Shown here: one piece after another, positions 31,502-40,664 of the stretch | Layout: each line of letters opens with the position of its first letter | How positions within the stretch are numbered: the stretch's first letter is position 1 | Assembly: GCA_903855985.1 (NCBI GenBank) | Contig: CAIOAO010000040.1 | Span: forward strand, 1-41,942 | Reading direction: 5' to 3' | DNA length: 41,942 nucleotides | Source of the DNA: an uncultured Opitutia bacterium | GTDB lineage: Bacteria; Verrucomicrobiota; Verrucomicrobiia; Opitutales; Opitutaceae | The notes under the pieces: generated by a model | What the model was told of the DNA's origin: nothing | Seen by the model: the letters and a program-made list of their open reading frames with translations, nothing else | Database searches by the model: none | Translations under genes and position numbers: made by a program

Positions 31502-32233
31502 ATGGATGCCGGGGAATACCGCAAGCTGGCCGCCGTGGAAGATGCCATGTGGTATTTCCGCGCGCTGCATGCGCATGTCGGCCGGGAGCTGTCGGCGCAC
31601 CTGCCGGTGGGGCCGGGGCGGATCCTGGACGCGGGCTGCGGCACCGGCGGGCTGATCCGGCGGCTGGCGCCGCTGCGGCCGGAGTGGACGTGGACGGGCG
31701 TGGATGTGTCGTCGCTAGCCTGCGAACTCGCGCGGGAGCGGGGTGCGGGCGACGTGACGGAGGCGTCGGTCACGGCGCTGCCCTTTCGGGCCGGGGAATT
31801 TGCGGCGGTGGTATCGGCCGACGTGCTCTATCATTTGGATGACGACGAGGCGGCCCTGCGGGAAATGACGCGCGTGCTCCGTCCCGGCGGCATCGTGGTG
31901 ATCAACGTGCCTGCCCATCGCTGGCTATGGTCGTACCATGATGTCGCGGTGGCCGGCCGGCGGCGCTATACGCGGCCGGAACTGGCGGAAAAACTGGCGC
32001 GGGCGGGCCTGACCACGCTGCGACTCACGCATTGGAACAGCGTGCTGCTGCCGCTCATCGCCGCACGGCGCAAGTTGCTCCCGGCGCCGAAGGGCGGCAG
32101 CGACGTGAACCTATCGCCAGCGTGGTTGGAGTCCGGGCTTTCCGCGGTTCTGGCGGGCGAGTCCGCGTGGATCCGTCGCGTGGGTAACCTGTCGCTGGGC
32201 AGTTCGATCCTGGCGGTAGCCCGCCGCAGGTAG
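31502..32233 (+). CDS. Class I SAM-dependent methyltransferase
   Basis: A 243-residue methyltransferase with a clean motif I, ILDAGCGTGGLIRRLA. WTGVDVSSLACELARERG follows for the acidic ribose contact, then SADVLYHLDDDEAALREMTRVLRPGGIVVINVPA. These place it in the UbiE/Methyltransf_11 group, whose close relatives often accompany polyprenyl-linked glycosyltransferases. The substrate is unknown. It is the first gene of a plus-strand run with the GT-C-like protein, SDR, DegT and GT2. Confidence 0.87.
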   Translation: MDAGEYRKLAAVEDAMWYFRALHAHVGRELSAHLPVGPGRILDAGCGTGGLIRRLAPLRPEWTWTGVDVSSLACELARERGAGDVTEASVTALPFRAGEFAAVVSADVLYHLDDDEAALREMTRVLRPGGIVVINVPAHRWLWSYHDVAVAGRRRYTRPELAEKLARAGLTTLRLTHWNSVLLPLIAARRKLLPAPKGGSDVNLSPAWLESGLSAVLAGESAWIRRVGNLSLGSSILAVARRR

Positions 32234-32292
32234 TTCTCCCGGTGCTTTTCATTGCCAGGCAGTCCCGGGTCGTGATAGGGTGTTTCCGCTTC

Positions 32293-34515
32293 ATGATTTA
32301 CCTGTTGGTTTCGTTCGGGCTGCTGCTGCATATCCTGATCTGGGGTGTGGGTTTGGCCCTGCTCGTGACCCCCGCACGCTGGCGGAAATTCTGGCCGGTG
32401 TGGATTGCGCCGTGCGGCTTGGTTCTGCAATCCGCGGTGGTCTGGCTGGGTGCGCATACCACGCTGGTGGGGACCAATGCTTATGGTCGCTGGGCGGAAC
32501 TGCTGCCCGTGGCGTTGTTGCTGTGGGGCCTGGCGCGGCGGGGCTGGCGCACGAGTGGCCGGGAGCTTGGCCGTTTTGCCGGATTGGGCGGGTTGATGGC
32601 GGTCTGTCTGCTGCTGCTGACCCTGCCACTGTCGCGAGTGACCCGGGACCTGACGACAGTCTCCATCGGCAGCTGTGATGCGGCGGATTACGCGGCGGGG
32701 GCGCGGGTGTTGCAGGAGTTCGCCAGCAATGACCGCAGCGGTTTTTTCGGGCTCACCGAGGTGGTGTCGGTCGCGTCGGTGGATAATTTTTATGATTTCT
32801 GGCTGAAGCTGAACCATTTCACCCCCTCGGCGCTGATTGCGTTCAACGATTCGGTGCTGGGCCTGGAGCCGCACGAAAGCACCGGCCTGATGACTGTCGT
32901 GCTGCTGGTCCTGGTTATGCCGCTGGTCTACTGGCTGGCGCGTTCGACCGCGAATTTTGGCCGTGGGGCGAGCAGCTGGCTGGCCTTCATCTTCACGATC
33001 AGCCCGGTGACGGGATACGCGGTTTACAATGTGGCGCCCGGCCAGATCCTGGCCGCGGAAGCCATCGCGCTGGTGACCTGGGCGGGATTGGCGATGTGGC
33101 GGGAACCGGGTGCCGGGCGGCGCGGCTGGACGTATGGCGGACTGCTGCTGGTGGGTTTCGGCCTGATCTGGGGTGCCTATAATTTCATCGTGATCATCTG
33201 CCTGGTCCCGGTGACCGCCTGCGTGGCGGGCTGGACTCTGGAGAAAAATGATTTCCGGAAATTGGCCCGCTGGTTGGGCTGGATGCTGGGGCCTCTTTTG
33301 CTCAGCGCCCTGTTTTTTTACGCGCGGGCGGCCGGTTTGGTGGAGCGTTTCCTCCTGTTCCGGCAGTATGATTTTGGCTGGAAAATCCCCGTGCTCTGGC
33401 CGGAGGGCTGGCTTGGCATGGTGAGCGGAGTCGGGCCACTTCCGCTGGGCGAACTGACCGGGGTGGGGTCCTGGATTCTCGGCGGCCTGACCGTGCTGCT
33501 GCTGGTCGGGGCGTGGCTGCGGTCGGTCATCAAGCGCTGGAAGCAGGCGTGGCTGGTCGTGGCATTCATCCTCCCGGTCATGGCCGGTTACGCCTACCTC
33601 GAATGGCGCGGCCTGAAGCTCGGCAACAATGCCAGCTATGACGCGTACAAGCTTTTCTCGGTATTTTATCCCGTGCTGCTGGTGGCGTTCTGCCACTGGC
33701 TGCTCTGGCTGAAGGATCGCAGCTCCTTGTTGCGGGGCCTCGCCCTCGGCATGATCGCCGTGGTCACGGTCATGAACCTGCGCGGCCTGTACTTGCTGTC
33801 GCAGCGGGTCGAGGCCAGTCTGCTCATCGTCGACCGGGACCTGCTGGCAGTGGGAAAAGTGGAAACCATGGCCCGGGTGAAGTCCGTGAACATCCTGGTG
33901 CCGGATTTCTGGACGCGGCTCTGGACGAACGCGCTGCTGCTGCGCAAACCGCAGTATTTCCCGACCCACACGTATGAAGGCCGGCTGAACACGCCGCTGC
34001 GGGGCGAATGGTACTTGAACGGTGGCATGGTGCAGGTGCGGCTGCCGGGACCGGACTGCGAAATCATTGGCCGGCGGTATGCCCTCGTGCGCACGGGCAG
34101 TCCCTACTGGCTGCGGGCCGAACTGGGCGAGGGCTGGTATGGCACGGAACTATTGCGCGGCCGCCAGAGCCAGCTGTGGAACTGGACCAAGGGCGACGCG
34201 GCCCTGGAGCTGGTCAACCCCCAGGATCATCCCCTGAAGGTGGAGTTGCATTTCACGGCGCGAAGCCTAGTCGCCCGCGACATCCAAATTTGGGTCGGCG
34301 GCATCCAGTTGCGCACTTTCCATCTGGGCACCGAGCTGAAGCCGGTGCGCGTGCCGCCCATTTATATTCCGCCGGGCAAGGTCACCGTGTGGCTGCGCTC
34401 CAGCGTGCCGCCGACGCGGGCTAGTGCCCGGGATCCGCGTTTGCTGGGCTTCGCCGCCTATTCGATTGTGGTGGCCGTGCGACCGAACGAAGGAGCGATG
34501 GAGTTGGAGTTCTGA
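32293..34515 (+). CDS. Large polytopic membrane protein, probable GT-C glycosyltransferase with periplasmic C-terminus
   Basis: A 740-residue protein. Roughly ten to twelve hydrophobic segments fill residues ~1-510. A first loop, SIGSCDAADYAAGARVLQEF, has Asp129 and Asp132, which fits the acidic first-loop motif of GT-C enzymes. The last ~210 residues are soluble and beta-rich (DIQIWVGGIQLRTFHLG, KVTVWLRSS), possibly a carbohydrate-binding domain outside the membrane. The start is uncertain: ATG 32293 is preferred, and GTG 32242 is in frame. Its place upstream of the SDR, aminotransferase and ArnC-like genes suggests it adds the sugar they make to a surface glycan. No named family is recognised. 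Confidence 0.7.
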   Translation: MIYLLVSFGLLLHILIWGVGLALLVTPARWRKFWPVWIAPCGLVLQSAVVWLGAHTTLVGTNAYGRWAELLPVALLLWGLARRGWRTSGRELGRFAGLGGLMAVCLLLLTLPLSRVTRDLTTVSIGSCDAADYAAGARVLQEFASNDRSGFFGLTEVVSVASVDNFYDFWLKLNHFTPSALIAFNDSVLGLEPHESTGLMTVVLLVLVMPLVYWLARSTANFGRGASSWLAFIFTISPVTGYAVYNVAPGQILAAEAIALVTWAGLAMWREPGAGRRGWTYGGLLLVGFGLIWGAYNFIVIICLVPVTACVAGWTLEKNDFRKLARWLGWMLGPLLLSALFFYARAAGLVERFLLFRQYDFGWKIPVLWPEGWLGMVSGVGPLPLGELTGVGSWILGGLTVLLLVGAWLRSVIKRWKQAWLVVAFILPVMAGYAYLEWRGLKLGNNASYDAYKLFSVFYPVLLVAFCHWLLWLKDRSSLLRGLALGMIAVVTVMNLRGLYLLSQRVEASLLIVDRDLLAVGKVETMARVKSVNILVPDFWTRLWTNALLLRKPQYFPTHTYEGRLNTPLRGEWYLNGGMVQVRLPGPDCEIIGRRYALVRTGSPYWLRAELGEGWYGTELLRGRQSQLWNWTKGDAALELVNPQDHPLKVELHFTARSLVARDIQIWVGGIQLRTFHLGTELKPVRVPPIYIPPGKVTVWLRSSVPPTRASARDPRLLGFAAYSIVVAVRPNEGAMELEF

Positions 34516-34540
34516 GCCCGGCCGCCCTAGGCCTATACCC

Positions 34541-35542
34541 ATGTCCACCCTCTCATCCTATCGCGCGGCCTATGCCGGAAAACGCGTATTGATCACTGGC
34601 GGGCTGGGTTTCATCGGGTCGAACCTGGCCCGCGCCCTGGTGACGCTGGGAGCGAAGGTCACGATCGTGGACAGCCTCATCCCGGAATACGGCGGCAACC
34701 GCCGCAACCTGGCCGGGATCGCGGGCCGCATGCGGGTGCATATCGCGGATGTGCGCGACTGGCCGAAGTTGCCGAGTCTCGTGCGCGGGCAGGATTTCCT
34801 GTTCAACCTCGCGGGACAGACGAGCCACATGGACTCGATGACCGATCCGCAGACGGATCTCGACATCAACGGCCGCGCGCAGCTTGCGATCCTCGAGGCG
34901 TGCCGGCTGCACAATCCCGGCATCAGGATCGTCTTCGCCAGCACGCGCCAGATCTATGGCCGGCCGGATTACCTGCCCGTGGATGAAAAGCACCCGCTGC
35001 GTCCGGTGGATGTGAACGGCATCAACAAGATCGCCGGCGAGTCCTACCACCTGCTTTATTCCCGCGTGTACGGCCTGCGGGCCACGGCGCTCCGGCTGAC
35101 CAACACCCTTGGGCCCGGGATGCGGGTGAAGGATGCGCGGCAGACCTTTGTCGGCGTCTGGATTCGCCGCCTGATTGAGGGCGAGCCCTTCGAGGTGTGG
35201 GGCGGGGAACAGCTGCGCGACTTCACGTACGTCGGGGATGCGGTGGAGGCGTTCTTGCTCGCCGCCAGCCGGCCGGAGGCGGTCGGTGAGGTGTTCAATC
35301 TCGGCGGTCCGCCGCCCGTCACGCTACAGCGGCTCGCGGAGACGCTCGTCGAACTCAACCGGGGCGGTTGTTTCGTGGTGCGGGCGTTTCCCGCGGACCG
35401 GAAGAAAATCGACATCGGCGATTTTTACGCGGACGACCGCCGGATCGCCCGCAAGCTTGGGTGGCGCCCGCGCACGGATTTGCGCCGGACCCTGGCCCAG
35501 ACCCTGGCCTACTACCGCAAGGAACTAAAACATTATGTCTAA
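34541..35542 (+). CDS. Extended SDR, NAD-dependent sugar-nucleotide epimerase/dehydratase-like
   Basis: A 333-residue protein with the NAD motif TGGLGFIGSNLA (19-30) and the VFASTRQIYG strand holding Ser134/Thr135. The catalytic motif normally reads YxxxK; here it reads NGINK, with Asn159 at the Tyr position and Lys163 kept. Classical epimerases and 4,6-dehydratases need that Tyr, so the chemistry may differ or use another acid/base. I recall relatives with the same VNGINK segment beside DegT genes, so the change is probably a family trait. Start is ATG 34541; the last 8 bases overlap the DegT gene. Confidence 0.85.
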   Translation: MSTLSSYRAAYAGKRVLITGGLGFIGSNLARALVTLGAKVTIVDSLIPEYGGNRRNLAGIAGRMRVHIADVRDWPKLPSLVRGQDFLFNLAGQTSHMDSMTDPQTDLDINGRAQLAILEACRLHNPGIRIVFASTRQIYGRPDYLPVDEKHPLRPVDVNGINKIAGESYHLLYSRVYGLRATALRLTNTLGPGMRVKDARQTFVGVWIRRLIEGEPFEVWGGEQLRDFTYVGDAVEAFLLAASRPEAVGEVFNLGGPPPVTLQRLAETLVELNRGGCFVVRAFPADRKKIDIGDFYADDRRIARKLGWRPRTDLRRTLAQTLAYYRKELKHYV

Positions 35543-36644
35543 GCCGCTGCTGACCGCCGACCCGCACGCGGGTTTTCTGGCCCACGCCGACGAAATCCGC
35601 GCGGCGGTGGACCGCGTGCTCGCAGGCGGCCGGTATATTCTCGGCCCGGAGGTCGAGACCTTTGAACGGGAATTCGCGTCGTACCACGGCGGCGGGCACG
35701 CGGTGGGCGTGGCCAACGGCACGGAGGCCCTCGAGCTGGCCTTGCAGGCGGTGGGGGTGAAGGCCGGCGATGCCGTGGTAACCGTGGCCAATTCCGCCTC
35801 GGCGACGGCGGCGGCGATCCAGCAGATCGGCGCGCAGCCGGTCTTCGTGGAAATCGAGGCCGACACGATGCTCATGTCACCGGCGGCGCTGGAGCGCGTC
35901 CTCGCGGCGCAAAAGGGGAAAGTGAAGGCCGTGGTGCCGGTGCAGCTTTACGGCCTGCCGGCGGCGATGCCGGCCATCCTCGAACTCGCCCGCCGCCACG
36001 GGGCGAAGGTGGTGGAGGACTGCGCCCAGGCGCACGGTGCCACGCTCGACGGACGCAAAGCGGGCACGTGGGGCGACGCCGCGGCCTACAGTTTTTATCC
36101 CACAAAGAACCTCGGTGCCCTCGGCGATGGCGGTGCGGTATTTACCCGCGATGCGGCGGTGGCGGAGCAGTTGCGGCTGCTGCGCCTCTATGGCTGGCGC
36201 CAGCGCTACGTGAGCGAGATTCCCGGGCGCAACAGCCGGCTCGATGAACTGCAGGCGGCGATCCTGCGGGTGAAGCTGAAGTATCTCGACGCCGAGAACG
36301 CCACGCGCCGGACGCTAGCGGAGCGGTACCTGAAAATCCTCGCGGGCACGCCGCTGCAGCTGCCGGTCATCCCGCCGGGCACCGAACCGGTGTGGCATCA
36401 ATTTGCCGTGCGGACGCCGCGGCGCGATGCGCTGCAGGCCCACCTGGCGGCGCAGGAAATCCACTGCGGGGTGCTGTACCCGATGCCGATTCACCGCCAG
36501 CCGGCCTATGCGGTGCCGGCGTTGTCCCTGCCGGTGACGGAGCGGGCATGTGCCGAGGTGCTCTGCCTGCCGGTGCACCCGGCGCTGGCGACCGGGGACA
36601 TTGACAGGGTCGGCGAAGAAATCCTTCGTTGGAGCCGGTCATGA
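35535..36644 (+). CDS. DegT/DnrJ/EryC1/StrS-type sugar aminotransferase
   Basis: PLP-dependent aminotransferase of 369 residues that converts a keto-sugar nucleotide to an amino sugar. The PLP site is FYPTKNLGALGDGG with Lys191. The pyridine-contacting Asp162 lies in VVEDCAQAHGA, and VANGTEALELAL gives the phosphate-binding loop. It starts inside the SDR gene (8-base overlap) and its stop overlaps the GT2 start as ATGA, so the three products are made together. The SDR upstream would supply the keto sugar. Confidence 0.95.
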   Translation: MSKPLLTADPHAGFLAHADEIRAAVDRVLAGGRYILGPEVETFEREFASYHGGGHAVGVANGTEALELALQAVGVKAGDAVVTVANSASATAAAIQQIGAQPVFVEIEADTMLMSPAALERVLAAQKGKVKAVVPVQLYGLPAAMPAILELARRHGAKVVEDCAQAHGATLDGRKAGTWGDAAAYSFYPTKNLGALGDGGAVFTRDAAVAEQLRLLRLYGWRQRYVSEIPGRNSRLDELQAAILRVKLKYLDAENATRRTLAERYLKILAGTPLQLPVIPPGTEPVWHQFAVRTPRRDALQAHLAAQEIHCGVLYPMPIHRQPAYAVPALSLPVTERACAEVLCLPVHPALATGDIDRVGEEILRWSRS

Positions 36645-37585
36645 ACACGGCAAACCCCGCCCTGAGTTTCGTCATCCCGCTCTACAACAGCGCGGAAACC
36701 ATTGGTGCGGTGGTGACGGCCATTGACGGCCTGACGGTCGAGGGCGGGCATGAGATCGTGCTGGTCAATGACGGCAGCGCGGATGCCACTGGCGACGTCT
36801 GCCGGGCGCTCCTGAAAACGACGCGCGTGCCGGTGACCTATGTCGAGCACGCGCGCAACTACGGCGAGCACAACGCGGTGCTGACCGGCTGGCGGCACGC
36901 GCGGGGCGCGTACCTGGTGAATCTGGACGACGACGGGCAGAATCCCCCGGCCGAGGCGGTACGCCTGTGGCAGCAGGCCAAGACCACCGGGCTCGATGTC
37001 GTGTACGGCCACTACGCGGTCAAGCAGCACTCGCTCTGGCGGAACTTTGGCAGCTGGGTGACGAACCGGATGACGAACTGGGCGTTGGAAAAGCCGCCGG
37101 GTTTTTATCTTTCCAGCTTTCGTTGTGTGACGGCCTTTGTGGCGCGGGAAGTCGCCCAGCACACCGGCCCCTATCCGTACATTGACGGCCTCATCCTGCA
37201 GGTGACGCAGCGCATCGGCTCGATCGAGGTCACGCACGAGGAGCGCAAGGCGGGGGCGAGCGGCTACACGCTGCGGCGGCTGATGCGGCTTTGGCTGAGC
37301 GCGTGGGTGAATTTTTCCGTGCTGCCCCTGCGGGTGGCCACGGCGCTCGGGCTGGTGATGGCGCTGGCCGGCCTGGCGGGGTTCGGCTGGGTGGTATGGC
37401 TGCGCGTCACCAACGAGGGACCGTCCTTCGGCTGGGGTTCGCTGATGGCGGCGTTGCTGGTGTTTTCCGGCACGCAACTGGTGCTGCTCGGCCTGATCGG
37501 CGAGTACATCGGACGGACCTTTTTGACGGTGAACCAGCGGCCGCAGGCCATCCTGCGGCTGGTGACCCGGAGCGGCCAGTCCTGA
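36641..37585 (+). CDS. GT2-family polyprenyl-phosphate glycosyltransferase, ArnC/DPM1-like
   Basis: A 314-residue protein with a GT2 domain: FVIPLYNSAETIGAVV, LVNDGSADAT and the metal site NLDDDGQNPP. Two C-terminal hydrophobic segments (about 228-251 and 266-292) anchor it in the membrane. This is the layout of ArnC and dolichol-phosphate mannose synthase, which place one sugar on undecaprenyl phosphate at the cytoplasmic face. The start ATG 36641 overlaps the DegT stop by 4 bases. With the SDR and DegT genes it would make an amino-sugar carrier lipid for an outer-face transferase. Confidence 0.9.
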   Translation: MNTANPALSFVIPLYNSAETIGAVVTAIDGLTVEGGHEIVLVNDGSADATGDVCRALLKTTRVPVTYVEHARNYGEHNAVLTGWRHARGAYLVNLDDDGQNPPAEAVRLWQQAKTTGLDVVYGHYAVKQHSLWRNFGSWVTNRMTNWALEKPPGFYLSSFRCVTAFVAREVAQHTGPYPYIDGLILQVTQRIGSIEVTHEERKAGASGYTLRRLMRLWLSAWVNFSVLPLRVATALGLVMALAGLAGFGWVVWLRVTNEGPSFGWGSLMAALLVFSGTQLVLLGLIGEYIGRTFLTVNQRPQAILRLVTRSGQS

Positions 37586-37612
37586 CCGGACCGCGGAAAT
37601 GCGGCGCGGGTG

Positions 37613-38557
37613 TCAGGTTCTTGGCGGCGAGCCGAACATTTCCTGCCATCTCACCATCTCCGAATCGATGGCGGCATCCAGCGCGAGCAAAGCCTCGGAT
37701 GGAGGGGTGGAACGCAGATGCAGGATATAAGCGAGCATCTGTCTGGCCGTGGCATGACTGGCCGGGTCTCTCATCTCCGGCCAGTTTGCCTCAAGGTAGC
37801 GCCAACACCACGCCCGGTCCACCAGACGCCTGAGTTCATGGCGCCATTGGCGGGTAAAACGGTAGGTGTTTTCCTCATCGTGTACCTTGCGGCCGAGCGA
37901 AGCACTCACGTGATGGCGCACGACACTGCGCAGGACGACCACGTTCATCCGGCCCGCGTTGAGGGCGCGGAGGCAGAGGTCGACATCCTCGCTGCCGTTG
38001 ATGAAGCCCTCGTCGAATCCTCCGAGTTCCTGCCACAGCGCACGGTCGAGCAGCATGCAAGCGCCCGTGACCGCTCCGACAGACTGTACGGGGAATAATA
38101 ACCGAAACAGCGGGATGGGCAGGGTGCGGATGTGCTCGAGCTTGCCCTTGAGATTGAGGGCAAGCCCGGCGTGATCCACGGCGCCGGTGGCGACGCTTAA
38201 CTGGACATTGCCGACCAATCCCGCGCGGGAGCCGAGCCGGCGGTGCGCGGCGAGCAGGGGCTTGATCCAGCCGGGCGGGAGCAGGAGATCGTTGTTGAGC
38301 AGGGCGAGGATTTCGCCGCGCGCGATTTCGGCGCCGCGGTTGTTGGCCCCGGCGTAGCCGAGGTTGCGCTCATTGAGCACGACTTGAAACGGGGCGGACA
38401 GCCGGGCGAGCCATTCCCGCGTGCCATCGGTGCTGCCGTCGTCCACGAGGATGATTTCATGCGTCAGGCCGGCGGGCAGCGAAGCCTGCAGGCTCGCAAC
38501 CATCGCCCGCGTGAGGGGCAGACCGTTGAACAGCGGGATGACGAAGGAGACCTGCAT
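37613..38557 (-). CDS. GT2-family glycosyltransferase (rhamnosyltransferase-like)
   Basis: A 314-residue GT-A enzyme. The nucleotide-binding start is SFVIPLFNGLPLTRAMVASL, followed by EIILVDDGSTDGT, the NNDLLLPPGW metal motif and GGFDEGFINGSEDVDLCLRA, which carries the catalytic Asp region. No membrane anchor is seen. GT2 enzymes of this shape often add rhamnose to O-antigen. The neighbouring rfbA and rfbB genes, which make the first intermediates of dTDP-rhamnose, fit that use. Start is ATG 38557; an extension to 39229 runs antisense to the acyltransferase gene's sense and is rejected. Confidence 0.88.
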   Translation of the reverse strand: MQVSFVIPLFNGLPLTRAMVASLQASLPAGLTHEIILVDDGSTDGTREWLARLSAPFQVVLNERNLGYAGANNRGAEIARGEILALLNNDLLLPPGWIKPLLAAHRRLGSRAGLVGNVQLSVATGAVDHAGLALNLKGKLEHIRTLPIPLFRLLFPVQSVGAVTGACMLLDRALWQELGGFDEGFINGSEDVDLCLRALNAGRMNVVVLRSVVRHHVSASLGRKVHDEENTYRFTRQWRHELRRLVDRAWCWRYLEANWPEMRDPASHATARQMLAYILHLRSTPPSEALLALDAAIDSEMVRWQEMFGSPPRT

Positions 38558-38595
38558 CGGCCCGAAGGATGGGGTGGTGGGGGGACGGCGCAAAA

Positions 38596-39750
38596 TCAAA
38601 CTTGGCGGCCGGCCAACCGGCGTCCGAGCTGCATGAGCGGGGCTTCCAGCCAGGTATTCAGCCGGCCGGTGAGGACCAGCACGACGGGCAGGCCCGCGAC
38701 CAGCATCCAACCGGCGGCGGCCGGGCCCGAGATCGCGGGGGCGAACTGCAGGATCAAGGCCAAGGCGCCGACCAGCACCGGCCAGTGCAACAGATAGAGC
38801 GAATACGAGACGCGGCCCAGCCAGAGCAAGGGGCGGCGGGTCAGCAGCCACTGCCAGCCGGATCCCCGATGCTTGGCCGAGACGATCGCACCGAAAGTCA
38901 GCAGCCAGATCAGCACGGCGGGATTGTGGATGAACCAGGTCAGCGGCACGGCGAGTCCGAGCGCGGGCAGCCACCATCCGCGCGGCCCGCCGGGTGGGGC
39001 AGAGGCCAGGCGCTCGTGAACGAGGGCCGAGATCATCCCCAGGACAAAGAGCCAGAGTTTCAGCCCGATAAAACCAGGGTAAACCCATCCGCCCGCCGTG
39101 GCGAGGCGCGCCGCACCCAGCGCCAACAACAGCAGCAGCCCCAGGAAAAATCCGCGGCGCGGTCCCCGGCTCAAGGCCACCAAGGCCGGGGCCACGAGGT
39201 AGAACTGCCATTCGAGCGTGGCGCTCCACGCCGGCGGCAGGAAATCAACGATGCCCGCCGGCGACGGCCAGCCGGGTGGAGCCAACCCGTGCAGCAACGG
39301 CAACTGGAGTCCCAGTTGCGCCGGCCAGTGGGCGGACAGGGTGGAAAGCCCTGCCGTCCAGCGCTGAAAATATCCGGTCGCATGCCACGGTGCGGCCACA
39401 GCCACCGACCGACTGACCGCCAGGAGCGCGACAGTCAGTGCGAGACAGGCCAGGTAAACCGGAAAAAGGCGGAAGGCCCGGCCGGTGAAAAACGCGCGAT
39501 ACCCCAGCGGCGGGCCCTGCAGCATCTTGAAAATGGCGAAGCCGCTGAGGATGATGAACACGTCCACGGCCGGGCCGGCGTAAAGGAGCCATTCCCAGAT
39601 TCCGCGACGGATCAGGGCGGGCCGGAGGGCGTCCAGGCCACACAGGCAGGCGACGTGGGACACCGCCACCCAGAGGGCGAGAAGCCCGCGCAATCCCTCC
39701 AGCTCAGCGATGCGCCGGGCTCCGGGGCGGGCAACGGGGGCCGGAGGCAT
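38596..39750 (-). CDS. Acyltransferase-3 family (OafA/YrhL-like) membrane protein
   Basis: A 384-residue protein with about ten hydrophobic segments. It starts with RIAELEGLRGLLALWVAVSHV, the conserved R-x-x-LD/EG-LRG-A/L-x-H motif of family 3 acyltransferases, with the essential His in SHV. Later come ILSGFAIF and RLFPVYLACL. Members acetylate O-antigen or other surface sugars. It lies 7 bases after rfbA, so it is in the dTDP-sugar operon. The window therefore has two separate O-acylation systems, this and the MBOAT pair. Confidence 0.92.
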   Translation of the reverse strand: MPPAPVARPGARRIAELEGLRGLLALWVAVSHVACLCGLDALRPALIRRGIWEWLLYAGPAVDVFIILSGFAIFKMLQGPPLGYRAFFTGRAFRLFPVYLACLALTVALLAVSRSVAVAAPWHATGYFQRWTAGLSTLSAHWPAQLGLQLPLLHGLAPPGWPSPAGIVDFLPPAWSATLEWQFYLVAPALVALSRGPRRGFFLGLLLLLALGAARLATAGGWVYPGFIGLKLWLFVLGMISALVHERLASAPPGGPRGWWLPALGLAVPLTWFIHNPAVLIWLLTFGAIVSAKHRGSGWQWLLTRRPLLWLGRVSYSLYLLHWPVLVGALALILQFAPAISGPAAAGWMLVAGLPVVLVLTGRLNTWLEAPLMQLGRRLAGRQV

Positions 39751-39757
39751 GACGGGA

Positions 39758-40651
39758 TCAGCTCAGGAGGCGCTGGAGGTAGATCCCGTAACTGGATTTG
39801 CCGAGCCGCTTGATGTTCGCCTCCATCCCGGCGCGATCAATCCACCCCTGATGATAGGCGATCTCCTCGAGACAGGCGATCTTCAAGCCCTGGCGGTTCT
39901 CGATGACGGACACGAACTGCGCGGCCTCGAGGAGGGAATCGTGGGTGCCGGTGTCGAGCCAGGCAGTGCCGCGGCCGAAGAGCTCCACGTGGAGTTTGCC
40001 CCGTTCGAGGTAGAGGCGGTTGAGGTCGGTGATCTCGAGCTCGCCGCGGGCGGAGGGCTTGAGGCTCTTGGCGAGCTTCACCACCTCGGAGTCGTAGAAA
40101 TACAGGCCCGGCACGGCGTAGTTGGACTTGGGCTGCTTCGGTTTCTCCTCGAGGGAAAGCACGCGGCCGTCGGGAGCGAATTCCACGACACCGTAGTCGG
40201 TGGGATTGGCCACGCGGTAGCCGAAGATGGTGGAGCCGCTGGTGCGGGCCGAAGCCTCGGCGAGGCACTTCACGAAATCAGCGCCGTGGAACAGATTGTC
40301 GCCCAGCACCAGCGCGGACGGTTCGCCCTTGAGGAACCCGGTGTCGCCGGCGATGTGGAACGCCTGGGCCAGGCCGTCCGGGCTCGGCTGCTCGGCGTAG
40401 CTGAACTTGAGCCCGAGGTTGGCGCCGTCGCCGAGGAGCTTCTTGAAATTGGGCAGGTCCGTCGGCGTGGAAATGATCAGGATCTCGCGAATCCCGGCGA
40501 GCATCAGCACCGACAGCGGATAATAGATCATCGGCTTGTCGTAGACCGGCATGAGCTGCTTGCTCACCGCGATGGTCAGGGGATAGAGCCGGCTGCCGGA
40601 GCCGCCGGCCAAAATGATGCCCTTGCGGGCGGGTAAGGGGTTTTGGGTCAT
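39758..40651 (-). CDS. rfbA: Glucose-1-phosphate thymidylyltransferase
   Basis: Makes dTDP-glucose from dTTP and glucose-1-phosphate, the first step of dTDP-rhamnose and related sugars. The 297-residue protein has the family motifs: [44 protein letters not shown], and [15 protein letters not shown]. Length is typical. The ATG at 40651 lies inside the inverted repeat that bounds the S23-family gene, so its translation start region was probably reshaped by the insertion. It is followed after 7 bases by the acyltransferase. Confidence 0.97.
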   Translation of the reverse strand: MTQNPLPARKGIILAGGSGSRLYPLTIAVSKQLMPVYDKPMIYYPLSVLMLAGIREILIISTPTDLPNFKKLLGDGANLGLKFSYAEQPSPDGLAQAFHIAGDTGFLKGEPSALVLGDNLFHGADFVKCLAEASARTSGSTIFGYRVANPTDYGVVEFAPDGRVLSLEEKPKQPKSNYAVPGLYFYDSEVVKLAKSLKPSARGELEITDLNRLYLERGKLHVELFGRGTAWLDTGTHDSLLEAAQFVSVIENRQGLKIACLEEIAYHQGWIDRAGMEANIKRLGKSSYGIYLQRLLS

Positions 40652-40664
40652 GGGTTATCGGTCA
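40645..40664. repeat. left inverted-repeat copy bounding the S23 gene
   Basis: The sequence gggtcatgggttatcggtca carries the core acccatgaccca (reverse complement) at 40645-40656 that is also found at 41018-41029 in opposite orientation. It contains the rfbA start codon. Confidence 0.65.

Noticed and set aside
31966-33969. 667-residue minus-strand frame opposite the GT-C-like gene
   Set aside because: Gln/His/Arg-rich shadow translation; the plus strand encodes clear membrane segments.
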